Shown here: positions 12,831 to 23,288 of the stretch, piece by piece
How positions within the stretch are numbered: position 1 is the stretch's first letter
Layout: each line of letters begins with the position of its first letter
Assembly: GCA_030762175.1 (NCBI GenBank)
Contig: CM060834.1
Coordinates: forward strand, 26,584,001-26,648,000
Reading direction: 5' to 3'
Source: Metallyticus violacea
Taxonomy: Eukaryota > Arthropoda > Insecta > Mantodea > Metallyticidae
Length of the DNA: 64,000 bases
The notes under the pieces: model-generated
What the model saw: only the letters and a program-made list of their open reading frames with translations
Database searches by the model: none
What the model was told of the DNA's origin: nothing
Made by a program: the position numbers and the translations under genes

Positions 12831-12918
12831 TTCCTAAAATGTTTAACAGGGAATAACCAGCAATTAACGCTAGGAATACCAGCACTCCACGTAAACCGAG
12901 GCGAGTAGTTGATGGCAG
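12831..12918 (+). repeat. Dispersed ~89-bp module, copy 2
   Basis: Same module as at 11178-11267, direct orientation. The shared core is AACGCTAGGAATA, then AGCACTCC, then GTAAACCGAGGCGAGTAGTTGA. See the matching finding. Confidence 0.85.
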
Positions 12919-13644
12919 TTATGTAGAAATTTTGACAATAACTCTGTTCCCATTAGAAATTCCTCGATTCGTCAGAAGTTGCAATCTTCTTATAGAATGC
13001 TGTCTTTGAATGACAGAATGTCATCAGTAATTAATTCTTGCCTCTAAGACGAGCAAGGAACAAAAAAACTAAGGATTCTTTAATTAAGTTTTGTCGTTCA
13101 TAATAGTGAATATATATTCACACTTAATATAATATCGGTTGTACGATACTGCAGATGGTAACGAGTACCATTTTTGTCCATTTTATCTTATAGACAAAAC
13201 ACTGCAAGATGGTTCATAGTTCATTGGGTCACTTTGTATAAACCAGTGACCGGCAAACTTTATGTTGCGCCGAATCGAGAAAACGAGACTGACCCGCAAT
13301 GCAATAGAAGTCACTACGAGGCGTAGTCAACGTAGCCGGCGGGACCAGTGGCGTACTGGAAAATACTTAGTACATACTTGAGAACGTAAAAAATAAATGT
13401 TTTCATACATAAAAACTGGCATCTAATGCATTCTCATTCACTTGACGTTATATATCTTTGCCGAGCTATCATAACAGGAAAAGTAGTGCATAGTTTTAGA
13501 ACAAATTAATTAGTCTATCTAGTTTAGCAACATGGAGAATAGGCTAAGGGACTGAAGTTTTCAAAACATTATAAATCCTCCATGCTACGATAGAGATTTC
13601 ATGCTGTGTGCTCATCGAAATCTATTCCTCCTTTTTTGTAAAAT
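12919..13644. other. Unassigned; contains a perfect 16-bp palindrome
   Basis: GTGAATATATATTCAC at 13106-13121 is self-complementary. Nothing else is recognised. Confidence 0.5.
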
Positions 13645-14021
13645 ACATACACACATACGTACATACATACATCATACATACATACATACATACATACATA
13701 CATACATACATACATACATACATACATACATACATACATACATACATACATACATACATACATACATACATACATACATACATACATACATACATACATA
13801 CATACATACATACATACATACATACATACATACATACATACATACATACATACATACATACATACATACATACATACATACATACATACATACATACATA
13901 CATACATACATACATACATACATACATACATACATACATACATACATACATACATACATACATACATACATACATACATACATACATACATACATACATA
14001 CATACATACATACATACATAC
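13645..14021. repeat. (CATA)n tetranucleotide microsatellite, ~87 perfect units
   Basis: Imperfect CATA/CACA units start at 13645, and from 13673 to 14021 the repeat is uninterrupted for about 349 bases. Since no frame of CATA contains a stop, long meaningless open frames (YIHT on plus, MYVC on minus) run through it. These are not genes. Confidence 0.99.
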
Positions 14022-14039
14022 TGTACAGTATGTGCCATT

Positions 14040-14400
14040 TTAATGTTTTTCTTTTATTAGGGATCCAAGGTGCTACACCACTCCGCGAAGGAGTATTAAC
14101 AATTGGACAGTATTATTTATATCAGAGCTCTCGTCTAATGCAAGGGAAAAATGTTCGCATTTCTGAGCGTTGAACTCAATGACATTATCACCGTGTTTTT
14201 CTATGTCTGTTATTCGTCTTACTAATGTGCTACCCGACATCCTATTTTCAAAATAATTTATTTCTTCTGGATATATTATTCCAGCTATTTTCAAGAAAAC
14301 ATTTTTCACACATTCACTTTCTGTGTATGATTTCAACGAATTTCCCATATCCCAGGCAGCGTGATAACTTGCAAGTAGTCCCTTATTTGCCATTTCATCA
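14040..14400 (-). pseudogene. hAT-superfamily transposase fragment
   Basis: A 106-codon minus-strand frame (14393-14073) reads like the middle of a hAT transposase of the ZBED5/GTF2IRD2-like type. It has LASYHAAWDMGNSLKSYTE, then VFLKIAGIIYPEEINYFENRM, TLVRRITDIEKHGDNV, and the hallmark FSLALDESSDINNTVQLLIL, whose D-E-S-x-D pattern is the first catalytic Asp region. Upstream, the frame can be followed in broken form to about 14500. Downstream, homology stops at about 14060, close to the (CATA)n tract. The BED zinc finger, remaining catalytic residues and dimerisation domain are absent, so this is a dead fragment. Confidence 0.75.
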
Positions 14401-16014
14401 TGTGAATTATTTATTATGGACTCTGGATTCCTTGATGGTTTCTTTTAATTGTTTTAAATGTCTTTGTCGATGTAGCTTCGATGCACATATTGTTCAATCG
14501 TGATAACTGTTAATTGTATTTAATATTCAATAGTATATTACTTTGTTTTAATAATAAATTAGTTTAACTCTAAACATTGAATTTCAGCACAAAATAATTC
14601 AATATTGAAACACTTATCTGTTAATTTGATGTGTTCTTTATACTATGTTTCAAAATGCCGTCTGATATTTACTTTGAAAACGTCCTTTAATATTTTTGAA
14701 CGTACCAAACATCTCACATTGTCTCCGAAAGGTATAAATAAATATTTTTCTTCCCAATCACTGATTAACTTTCTTTTGTAGGCAGAAGCCCATGGTCTTG
14801 TTACCGTTATTGTAAATAGACAGACTGGTTAATCCTGCACTGGTTTTATTCACTCTCTGAGGGTGGGAGCGGAGTGCAGCATGGGTTGCTGTGTACATGG
14901 GATATATACCATGATTCTAGATCGATCCATGAATCACTGATATAAACAGTTAAAGAACGAAAAATGTAAACGTATTAAAAGAATTTTTTTTTATAATCTA
15001 CTTCAATTATCATGCATCACAAATCAGTGTAAAACATTGTTTCTTATAAAAATTAAAGTCTATAAAAATTAATGCAATAAAGAAACATTTAAACGTTGTA
15101 GGTAAAACAACTAGGGAGGCAAAGTTTTCAGTGTGTAACTTTTAACATACAAAAGTCTTATGTTTAATTCCAGTTCCCCAGCCTGCGTAACAATGCAAAC
15201 ATTTATCATCAAATGAGGATCTAATTATTCCCCTTTTCTTCCTTTATTTTACTTTTTCTTGCAAGGTGTGGCAAAATAGTTTTTGTTTTCCTTGTAAGAA
15301 CAAATCTAACACATTTAAGTACACATTTACTTTCAATTAAGTGACAGAGAGCCCCTGTGGCGTGTACCTTACGACCGTGTTTCTAAAGTGTGAAGGTATT
15401 CCTTAAAGCGCCGCGTTCTTCCCATCTCTGCCTTAATTCTGAATAACACGTGTTGTTGAGTCATCTTAGTCATTCAGTAACTAAATTCAAACTTTGGCTT
15501 GTCTGCCTGCCTGCCAGACCGTGCTTACTCAATTTGCATTCGATTAAATTCTGCTAACTCACTCGCTCTCTTCTATCGTCCCTTTACCACCCTTCCACTT
15601 CTCAAACCTCACTTTGGAAACTGACGGCGTTATCACGTTAGTTACATCTGCTTTAAAACACAGCACCAGCTCTCCTTCTCAAAGTATGAAAGCTTCTCAA
15701 ACTTTTGGAAAATGATTAAAAATATACTTGACATCTTTAAAGTAATTGGATATTACCCTTATATATGAATTGGGGACATGTAAAGTTTACAGGGTAGCTT
15801 TTGGTTGGAGCAGAAATCTTATTCCGAAATGAAAAGCTCCAATTTTGTTGAGACAAAAAAATGACAGTAAAAGACCTGTAAAATTGAACCTTAGTGCCAC
15901 AAGTGACTAATGAAAACTTCTGAATGGTCAGACTGGAAATTACAGTTGTGCAATTTGAGGCCTTAAGATGGACTGCTGTTCTAGAGGCTGCCATCACGTT
16001 AATGGTGCCATTCC
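14401..16014. other. Unassigned; upstream part may be the rest of the hAT copy
   Basis: The first ~100 bases probably continue the hAT relic. The rest has no recognised coding domain. One segment at 14909-14943 recurs near 16954 (see repeat entries). Confidence 0.4.
14909..14943 (+). repeat. Short dispersed repeat, copy 1
   Basis: About 32 bases (ATATATACCATGATTCTAGA, then TCGATCCATGAA) match 16951-16984 in the same orientation at about 26 of 32 positions. The function is unknown. Confidence 0.55.
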
Positions 16015-16015
16015 C

Positions 16016-16148
16016 CTGGCCTCAAGTAGTGTATGACAGAAGCTGGGCGACTCTCTTGGAAGAATTTTCGGGACTTGTGCACCTGGCCTCAAGTAGTGCA
16101 CGGCGGAATCTGGACGACTCACTTGGGAGAATTATCGCGACTTATGCG
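16016..16148 (+). repeat. Two-unit tandem repeat, 67-bp period
   Basis: CTGGCCTCAAGTAGTG at 16016 recurs exactly at 16083. The following ~50 bases are diverged copies of each other (CGACTCTCTTGGAAGAATTTTCG versus CGACTCACTTGGGAGAATTATCG pattern). Because 67 is not a multiple of three, the repeat shifts frame and does not look like a conserved coding repeat. Its composition is richer in GC than the flanks. Confidence 0.85.
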
Positions 16149-16344
16149 GTTACGCTTATGCGACGAATTAGTGATCGAATGTGTATATTATTCAGCAATG
16201 ATTGTTCGGTGGTGCTATGGGCATATTCGGTATCCCAGCAGTTAAATTACTCAACACAGATTGCTCTGAAGCTCATGATATATGTCTACTCAGTTGTATT
16301 CATACATAAAAGCAACAATAAACATACACCATATGCTACTTTTT

Positions 16345-16810
16345 GGAATTGCTTCACTGCCATAGATGGATGTTCCAGTGGGATGATATTCAGTTAGCAG
16401 TACATTCTTGGCATTCCATAAAACTGGCGCCATGATCTTCCCGGCCAATTTTAAACACTTCGGCGATGGAGAATGTGATATTTTCATTATTTAGACTGCT
16501 GTTTTGTTTCGCTGAAAGTTGGCGGTATCTCTCTGAAAACTGGGCCAAAAATTTGCCGTAAGATTTGCACTATGATGTTTAATCAGTAGCCGAAGCAGTG
16601 CCCTTGCCATTTATTTTTTCAAGCTCAATTCTTCCCTTAAAATATAAAATATCTTTCTCTTGAAATACCCAGCGCTTCAGAAAATTTAAACACCTTTAAT
16701 CGGACATTCTCCAGAACCACGGCGTGCTGATTTCTGATGTAATTATGGGTTTTGGTCGTCCGCCGCGTGGGTCATCTTCCAAGCTTTCACGAGTGAATTT
16801 AAACTTTTTG
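16345..16810 (-). pseudogene. Mariner transposase relic (older family)
   Basis: On the minus strand two blocks sit in the right order for a mariner transposase. An N-terminal block near 16800-16750 reads FTRESLEDDPRGGRPKP, the conserved linker between the DNA-binding and catalytic domains. A catalytic-domain block near 16430-16350 reads GKIMAPVLWNAKNVLLTEY, then PTGTSIYGS. The latter corresponds to the usual K-V-M-x-x-V-F-W-D segment, with the W-D pair now W-N. Stops and frameshifts lie between them. The second and third catalytic aspartates were not found, so the copy is truncated. Neither terminal repeat is identified. Confidence 0.65.
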
Positions 16811-16950
16811 GTCTACTTGGAAATGATTGAAAACGGTGCACAGTCCCCTAGAGTTTTTGTAATATCTGTGGCATCCATACCTTTTTTTTACCAATTAATG
16901 ATAGCACTAAGTTTGATATTAATTGCAATTTTCTCCACTGCAACAGACAG

Positions 16951-16984
16951 CTATATATACTACGATTCTTGACCAATCCATGCA
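16951..16984 (+). repeat. Short dispersed repeat, copy 2
   Basis: Matches 14909-14943 over about 32 bases (ATATATACTACGATTCTTGA, then CCAATCCATGCA). It lies just upstream, in the mariner's own orientation, of the relic at 16345-16810, so it could belong to that element's untranslated end. Confidence 0.55.
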
Positions 16985-16989
16985 TTATT

Positions 16990-19721
16990 GCTAAAGGTTT
17001 CAGTGGAAGATGGCGGATTTTAATAACAAAACTGCTTCGGAACCTTGCTGCAATCTGTGGGTCGTCACGAGATCTTTTCTAATGATTCTCACAGCTACAC
17101 GGGCCGTGAAAACTGAAAGAACGTTTACTATATTAGTTTTTAGTTAAATAAGTACAGATTGATTTACACAAATAAGTTGTTGCGAAAAGTATCGATATTC
17201 TAATGGCCTTCTTTTGTAGCCCTCGAAAATTAACGTGGTAGCCGAAAAATGTGTTTTGTCAGGAAAAGCTATGATGGTACATATGAGAGCTATGCCTGGT
17301 CCATATTTTCCCTTAGCACCAATAATAGCATGATTCTAATATACCTTGATTGATTTTAATTGTAAATTGTGTATGTTTCATGAGCTCCATAAATATTTCT
17401 GCTTACTTTAATCTCCCTTTTTCGACTTCTTGGGTTTCACATTCTGAATGTTTCATATGATATACTCTTTGACATAGAGCACGCACGTTTTAAAATGTCT
17501 AACACAATTTTCTGTAAGAAAATAGAGTACTAAAACAATATTTTTGTTATTCAGAAAGTGGCAATGAAAAAAAAAACATAGTATGCAATTCATGTGTTGA
17601 GTAGAGTTGACCGATCTTGGATTTTATTGCCAGAGTTCGCTGTTGCTTGGGCGCAAATCTGACCTCGATTGGTAACTGCTACTTAAATCTCTTATTTAAG
17701 TAACTATACTCTTATTGGTATAAGTTATATGATCCTATTTTCTACTAGTATAACATAAAACCAGCATTACGGCATATTGATACAGTGTTTGTAGCAACAT
17801 CATGTTTCACAAGAGAGAAAGGGAAAGTACCTATCTCTTCAGAATTTCCTCAGAATGCACAAGTCCAGAATAAGGCTGAAGTTTCCAAAGTGATAAATCA
17901 TTTTGAATAAAAACATTTGTCAAAAACTATTTCGTAGCGGAAAACAAGAGATAATATAAAAGTAATAAGCTATTAGGTCTTCCGCTTAAGATCTCTCCTG
18001 TTTTTCTTTTTGTTTCCCTTATTCTTCAAGCAGTTGAATGGCTTCCTTTGTATTGGAAAAAAGTAGGAAGTGCTTTGTTAAAACATGTCATTAATCTTCT
18101 TTTCTTACACTCCTTTTCTTCTTTGCTTTGTAAGATAGAATTAAGTGAGAACGCACGGAAACTCTACTCTGTTAATATTAATATTAAAACGCTTGTGTTT
18201 ACATTTTTCCAAAGGTAATTTCCTAAATGTTAGTACTTACTAAACCTAAAATCATAATGAAGACCTTTTTTAATTCAAAATTATTTTGTATAACAAATAT
18301 TTGCAAAAATATAATGGTCAGGGAGAAAAAAATAAAAGCAGGTTCTATGTGTCATGTGATGGAAGAATCGTTTACAAGTGCCATAGAAACTTTTTCCTTC
18401 TATTTTATTTCAGGTTTAGACTGAGATTATTACAGAAATAACAATTAGCAAAAACATGTTATTAAGAACAAAAGTACAAAATGGACTATAAAACCTGTAC
18501 AATAATACTAACTTTAATATTTTCTTCTTATTCCTGACAGGAAGAGTTTAGTTTTTCACTCTTACACAAAGGTTGAAGTTAATGTCTCGTAAAACTCTCT
18601 CTGCTCTTCAGAAAGGAATGGCAAAATGGGCGAAAGGTTTTTCTTTTTTTCAACCGATAAACGGGTTTGATCTTTCGGACGAAGCACAGGTTGCTGTACA
18701 TCAACCACTGATTTTCCTCTCTACAAAACTTCAAAAATAATAAGTTGTTTTAATAGCTATTTGAGATGAATGAGATCGAGATACTTTAAGCATTGTACAT
18801 TTTGAAATGTTGCACTTATTTAATATTAACAGTGAATCAGCAACATTCTTAAAATCAAAGAAATCATTGGACTCCATTGGAACTACGTGAAAAAAAAAAT
18901 TATAGCTTTATCTTAATCTACTATCCTATGTAAATCTGGGGAATTGATGGTCTTACTTACCCTTCTTCTTTTCTCTATAATAGCGAAACCTCTATCGCAA
19001 CTCAGAAAACTGTGACCTCTACTACTAAATATCTTTGTACTATAAATAGTTAGCAAGTAGTTAATACTTTTTGAATATTTCAAAGCTATCTTACTTTCCA
19101 TTAGGTATTTTAGTCATTTAACATTTTTATATTTTTGTTTTGTTTTATTAATTAACTTGTTTTGTTTCATGGCATTTCACGAATTTCACATTAACTTTTG
19201 ATTGATATTACAAACAAAAATGATTATCAGAGTAAGACAAAATAAATTCAATACTTATGTACATATTCGTCTTGGCAATTTGGCTGCCGTGTGATCAAGA
19301 GTCCAGCATGCAGTGAACACCATTTTGACTTTCACTTTACTTTCGTTGTATCTGGCTAATCAGTCACATTAAATTTTCTCGAAATAGGAGTTTTCTCCGT
19401 GAAGAACAAAATTCTTGTTACTAACAACCCTCCCTAGTAAAATAAAGTATATAATGTTTTTCACTTCGAAATGAACTAATAAAGTATTTAATAATATAGA
19501 AGAACTGTATGTACCGTACAGCATCGATAGTAGATCGAAAATAAATCGTTTCCTGAGAAAATAATGAAAGACTTGGAACTTAAAAACTAGGGAATATGTT
19601 CTACAAGCGGAATCTGAAGATACTTATGAATTATAATTAAACAATCTTGTAAAATATGTAAGTGATGTCTGTTTTTATGTAAAATTTTGTTTGTATCTGG
19701 ACAAGAAATTAAAATAATTTT
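16990..19721. other. Unassigned AT-rich sequence
   Basis: About 2.7 kb with no recognised element. Short frames near 18227-18424 and 18913-19101 show no domain or splice support. Confidence 0.4.
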
Positions 19722-20368
19722 TTAAAAAAGGTCATTATATTCTATAGACTTGAGCCATCTTTCAGCGAGGTTAGTTATCCTGCGACGGTACCAGTTTCCT
19801 GGATTTGTTGCTAAGAATTCGGTGATACTCGCTACTAGAGCATCAATGTTTACTAAATTTCTTCCGAGCAGTATATAAGACTTGGATCGATACAGATGGC
19901 GCAAGATATGACGGGAGTGGCATCAGTTCCTACATGTTTCCCACGGTGGTTCGATCGGTATGGGATTTCGCGTTGTTTTGCTGCAACACAACTCTCTATT
20001 TCGATTAACTAATGAGCATCACTTCCAGTTGTTGAGAATAAAGATTCGCTCGTTTGGAACAAACTCCTGGCGAATCAACCTTGAAAATACCACCATTTAA
20101 ATTACTTTCGGGCAGAATCGATTTTTTTAACGACAACTTTGCCAGACTGGCGGGGATCTAGTCGCTGTTTCGAAGTGTCAGGGTTGCGGTAATATACCCA
20201 CTTTTCATCACACGCGACAATTCTTTTGATAATTCTATCACCCATGGGGTTTGTGATAATCTGGCTACAGATATCCACTCTGCGTTGGGCCTGTTTGGAT
20301 GTCATTTCATGAGGTACATTTCCACAGCTTCTGTATGACTTTTTAAAGTGTGTTAATATGGCGCTTTA

Positions 20369-20393
20369 AGAGGGTAGGTTCATAAGTTTCCGA
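20369..20393 (+). repeat. Terminal inverted repeat, mariner copy A left end
   Basis: Pairs imperfectly (about 17 of 24) with the complement of 21622-21645, and closely with both ends of copy B. Confidence 0.8.
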
Positions 20394-20977
20394 CCTAACC
20401 ATTTTCTAGGCACGATAAAGACAAAAATATATTTCACTTTTCAATATAGTTACCCTGTTTTGCAATACACTTCTCACATCTTTGAATTAACATTTCAATT
20501 CTCCCTCCCCCCCAAAAAAAATAAAAATCTTGTCTGCAAAATGGGCATAAACAGCATCCACTTCTTCGTCACACTTACATTTCCTTTCTCGAAGGTCCTT
20601 CTTGAGTTATGAGAAGAGGAAATAGTCACTGGGAGCTAGATCTGGGCTGTAGGGTGGATGATCGATCTCCCTGAAGTACACATTTCTTCACAGCTTCATT
20701 TGCAACAAAATCTGTGTCGTGAAGAAGGCGCACACCACCACTCAGCTTTCCTCGCCTTTTCTCTTTGATGGAAGCACATAGTCTGTGCAGTAGACCAGCA
20801 TAGTACTCCCCATTTACTGTGGTATTCCTCTCCTTGAAGTCAATGAAGTGTATTCCTTCACAATCCCAAAATATGTGGCTATGATCTTCTTGGTTAACTG
20901 AGTGGCCTTGGGCTTTAGAGGCAGTGCTTATCCAGGTTTACGCCACTCCATTGATTCTCTTTTGCACGAGATTCATA

Positions 20978-21466
20978 TTAGAGAACCATAGTTTTATCTC
21001 CTGTAACAATGGTTTGCAGAACGTCTCTCTCGTTGCCACGGCAATGCTCCAAAAATGACTGACAACAGATTACTCGTTGGTGCTTTTGGACTGAGGAAAG
21101 AAGTCTAGGCACCCATCTTGCACTAACCTTATTCATGTTTAAATGTTTATGAATAATTCGAAGGACTATTGTTTTAGAAGGGCCCAACCTAGCTGCTATT
21201 TCTGTAACTTTGAGCAGCCGGTCTTTCATAATTTCTCCTTCCACAAGAGCGATATTTTCAAAAGTGAGCACCTCCAAGGGCTGACTTGCACGCTCGTCGT
21301 CTTCAATGCTTTCTCGACCCATTCGAAAAAATTTGGCCCATTCTTTTACGGCAGAATATGAGCAGGATGCTTCCCCATATGCACCGTCCAATCGCCGTTT
21401 AATTTCATTTGGAGTAAGTTCTTTTGTGAAGAACTTAATAACAGCTCTAAACTCCATTTTGAACAT
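20978..21466 (-). pseudogene. Mariner copy A transposase, N-terminal half (162 codons open)
   Basis: The frame begins at ATG 21466 (MFKMEFRAVIKFFTKE). It contains the first helix-turn-helix (LTPNEIKRRLDGAYGEASCS, then YSAVKEWAKFFRMGRESIED), the linker DDERASQPLEV where most mariners have DxxRSGRP, and the second helix-turn-helix (LLKVTEIAARLGPSKTIVLR, then IIHKHLNMNKVSARWVP). It ends just after the first catalytic Asp motif (IVTGDKTMVL). The usual mariner length is about 345 residues, so this is the DNA-binding half without a working catalytic triad. It cannot transpose. If expressed, it could bind the family's terminal repeats. No promoter is evident. Confidence 0.85.
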
Positions 21467-21621
21467 GTCACAATCTTCTACATATAGCCTTCTTTATGCA
21501 AATATGTCTGAACAACAAGAACGCAGCGGAGCGGAAGTTGCAGTCGCAATTATTTACTTAACCAATAAGATATGACATCAGATAAGGGTTTTGTGAAGGC
21601 GATAATCCATATCGGCGAGCC

Positions 21622-21645
21622 TGAAAAGTTATCGACCTATCCTCG
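21622..21645 (-). repeat. Terminal inverted repeat, mariner copy A right (5-prime) end
   Basis: Complement reads CGAGGATAGGTCGATAAC, homologous to the copy B ends. Confidence 0.8.
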
Positions 21646-21923
21646 TGTGATATATTTTGATGGGCCAACTTCTTCTGACAGCCTAGAGTACTTTTTTGCG
21701 GATTTTCTTCCAAAACTCTGCGTGTATTTTCAATACTCCAAATCTTAGGTCTTTCAGGACGTGATAAACCTCAGGGTTTTCTACATTATTACTGAAATGC
21801 TGGAACCATCGTTGTACAACACGCTCACTAATGACACTTTCTCCCTTCATTTCACATGTTCTTCAAACCGCGGCCGGCACTTTAATAAGCTTTTTTGTAG
21901 TAGTACTAACTTTGTTTTCCATT

Positions 21924-22900
21924 TTATGATTGTGTTTTAACAACTGACGACTCACACATGATCGTAGTTAGTTTTTTTTAATTAATAAACTGTTGCACAC
22001 AACAGCCTCGTAATTGGAGTGGTTTTGCTTTTTGAGCACTCATAGAGCTGATATGTAGAGTTTGATTGGTCGTTGATATTTTTACGACTCTCTCTGCAAT
22101 TTCTCTGCAGCATTAGTACGTTTCTTTATGACTTTTTTAATGTCCAGTTTTCATATATATGTGAAAAATATATTAGTCTTTTATGGTCAATTTCATAACG
22201 CTTATCTTTAGAAATGGAACTGATCCAAGCTTGGAAATAAATGAGGTCAATAAAATCGGAAAACATAGCGTAAGCAGGAACATTAAAAACCAGAAAAAAG
22301 TTCAAGAAAGTTCAAAGGTTCATGATACCAAACTTAAGAATAGCTCTGTTTACTTTTCCTCTAAATGTGTAAACTTATTTTAAATTTATATTGTGCCCTT
22401 TTAGGTGTACGTAGTGCTCCTTTGCTCTTCTCCTTGCATCAAGAGCTAGAAGCAAACACAGGGATGTAAACACTATCTGAGAACTTGTATAATTACTTTG
22501 AAAGTACCCTGCAAGGTAAATAGACTAAAACGCCAAAGTTAATAAAACTAAAATTATGTTTACTAACACTAGTTAACCATTTATATTTCCCCTTAATGGT
22601 AAGAGGGTGACACAGGCTTGAGCATATTTTCGCTTTCTATCTCTCGCCTGAGTATAAAGGTGTCAGAGATAGAAAAAGTTGCTCACAATTGTTTCGAAAC
22701 TCGTCATGAACAAAGCTGATAGCGGTTGGATCGGTGACAACTTCTAATAGAGTTTCTACTTTACTGGACTCTTGAAAGTCCGTATTCTGTTGTTTCGGGT
22801 TTGTGCTTATGTACTTCTTTAAAAAAATACCGAATAGCACGTTTCTGTTTAATACCTACCAGTTTTTAACCCCCACAATGAAATATTTTATTTTCTAGTT
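21924..22900. other. Unassigned; first part may be the 5-prime end of the older mariner
   Basis: The first ~100 bases probably include the older mariner's leader and end. The rest shows no recognisable gene. Confidence 0.4.
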
Positions 22901-22915
22901 TTCATGTTACGAGTA

Positions 22916-23204
22916 GGAAAAATGAATGAATAATGTTTAACGCCCGTTTTTACTGCTGAAACATCACAGGCAATGGACACTGGTGATACATGAGATGTAA
23001 TGATATATTGGGAAAGGATTTATTTTTAAGGACAGAAATGTTCCAGGCCTATGTTTAGGGTGCCTCCCATGCATTTGCCAATTATGATGACTGAGGAAAA
23101 CCTGGAAAAAACCTCAGCCATAGAGAATGGCCTTGGCAGGATTCGAACCCCAGACCTCCCGCTCACGAGACCACGAGTTAACGACTGCGGTCACACGTGC
23201 CGGC
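22916..23204 (-). mobile_element. SINE-2, well-preserved copy
   Basis: The plus strand shows the family's 3-prime signature (TGTTTAACGCCCGTTTTTAC at 22934) through to the complement of the B box (GGATTCGAACCCCAGACC near 23138) and the A-box region near 23190. A near-match duplication, TTCATGTTACGAGTA at 22901-22915 and TTCATGTTGCGAAGTA at 23205-23220, flanks it. This is consistent with a target-site duplication carrying one substitution and one indel. Confidence 0.9.
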
Positions 23205-23249
23205 TTCATGTTGCGAAGTAACACCGTTTGCAGCAATGTGAGCAAAAAT

Positions 23250-23250
<1 letters not shown>

Positions 23251-23288
<38 letters not shown>
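23251..23288. repeat. (TAA)n microsatellite
   Basis: About 12.7 perfect units. Confidence 0.97.

Larger units (their letters stand above)
20369..21645 (-). mobile_element. Mariner copy A, nearly full length (1277 bp)
   Basis: A complete-length mariner lies on the minus strand. Its ends match those of copy B at 30.3 kb: left AGAGGGTAGGTTCATAAG (20369) and right-end complement CGAGGATAGGTCGATAAC. A TA precedes the left end (20367-20368); the right flank reads TG, a probable mutation of the TA duplication. The transposase is frameshifted after the first catalytic Asp, and a small deletion of about 14 bases removes the NAPVHT box after the second Asp (HHD...). The SPDLAPSD box is recognisable near 20650. 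It sits inside the older mariner at 19722-21923. Confidence 0.9.
19722..21923 (-). pseudogene. Older mariner (mos1-like) split by a later mariner insertion
   Basis: The minus strand carries an old mariner whose halves lie at about 21923-21646 and 20368-19722. The first half gives the start and the helix-turn-helix tail (VISERVVQRWFQHFS) and continues to about LSEELGPSK in broken frames. The second half resumes with VPHEMTSKQAQRRVDIC, then IVACDEKWVYY, which holds the first catalytic Asp, then a decayed Asn/His box in which the usual QDN reads QNN (LQQNNAKSH), so the second Asp is lost. It closes with HLYRSKSYILLGRN and NWYRRRITNLAERWLKSIE at the C terminus. The third Asp region is scrambled. 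The interruption is mariner copy A, inserted head-on in the same orientation. TIRs of the older element were not located. Confidence 0.8.

Noticed and set aside
11178..12918. LTR retrotransposon bounded by the two 89-bp modules
   Set aside because: No TG...CA ends, primer binding site, polypurine tract or gag/pol coding was found between them; kept only as a repeat.
13599..14173. Long open frames of 115-190 codons across the (CATA)n tract on both strands
   Set aside because: A tetranucleotide repeat without stops is open in all frames; the predicted YIHT or MYVC repeats are artefacts.
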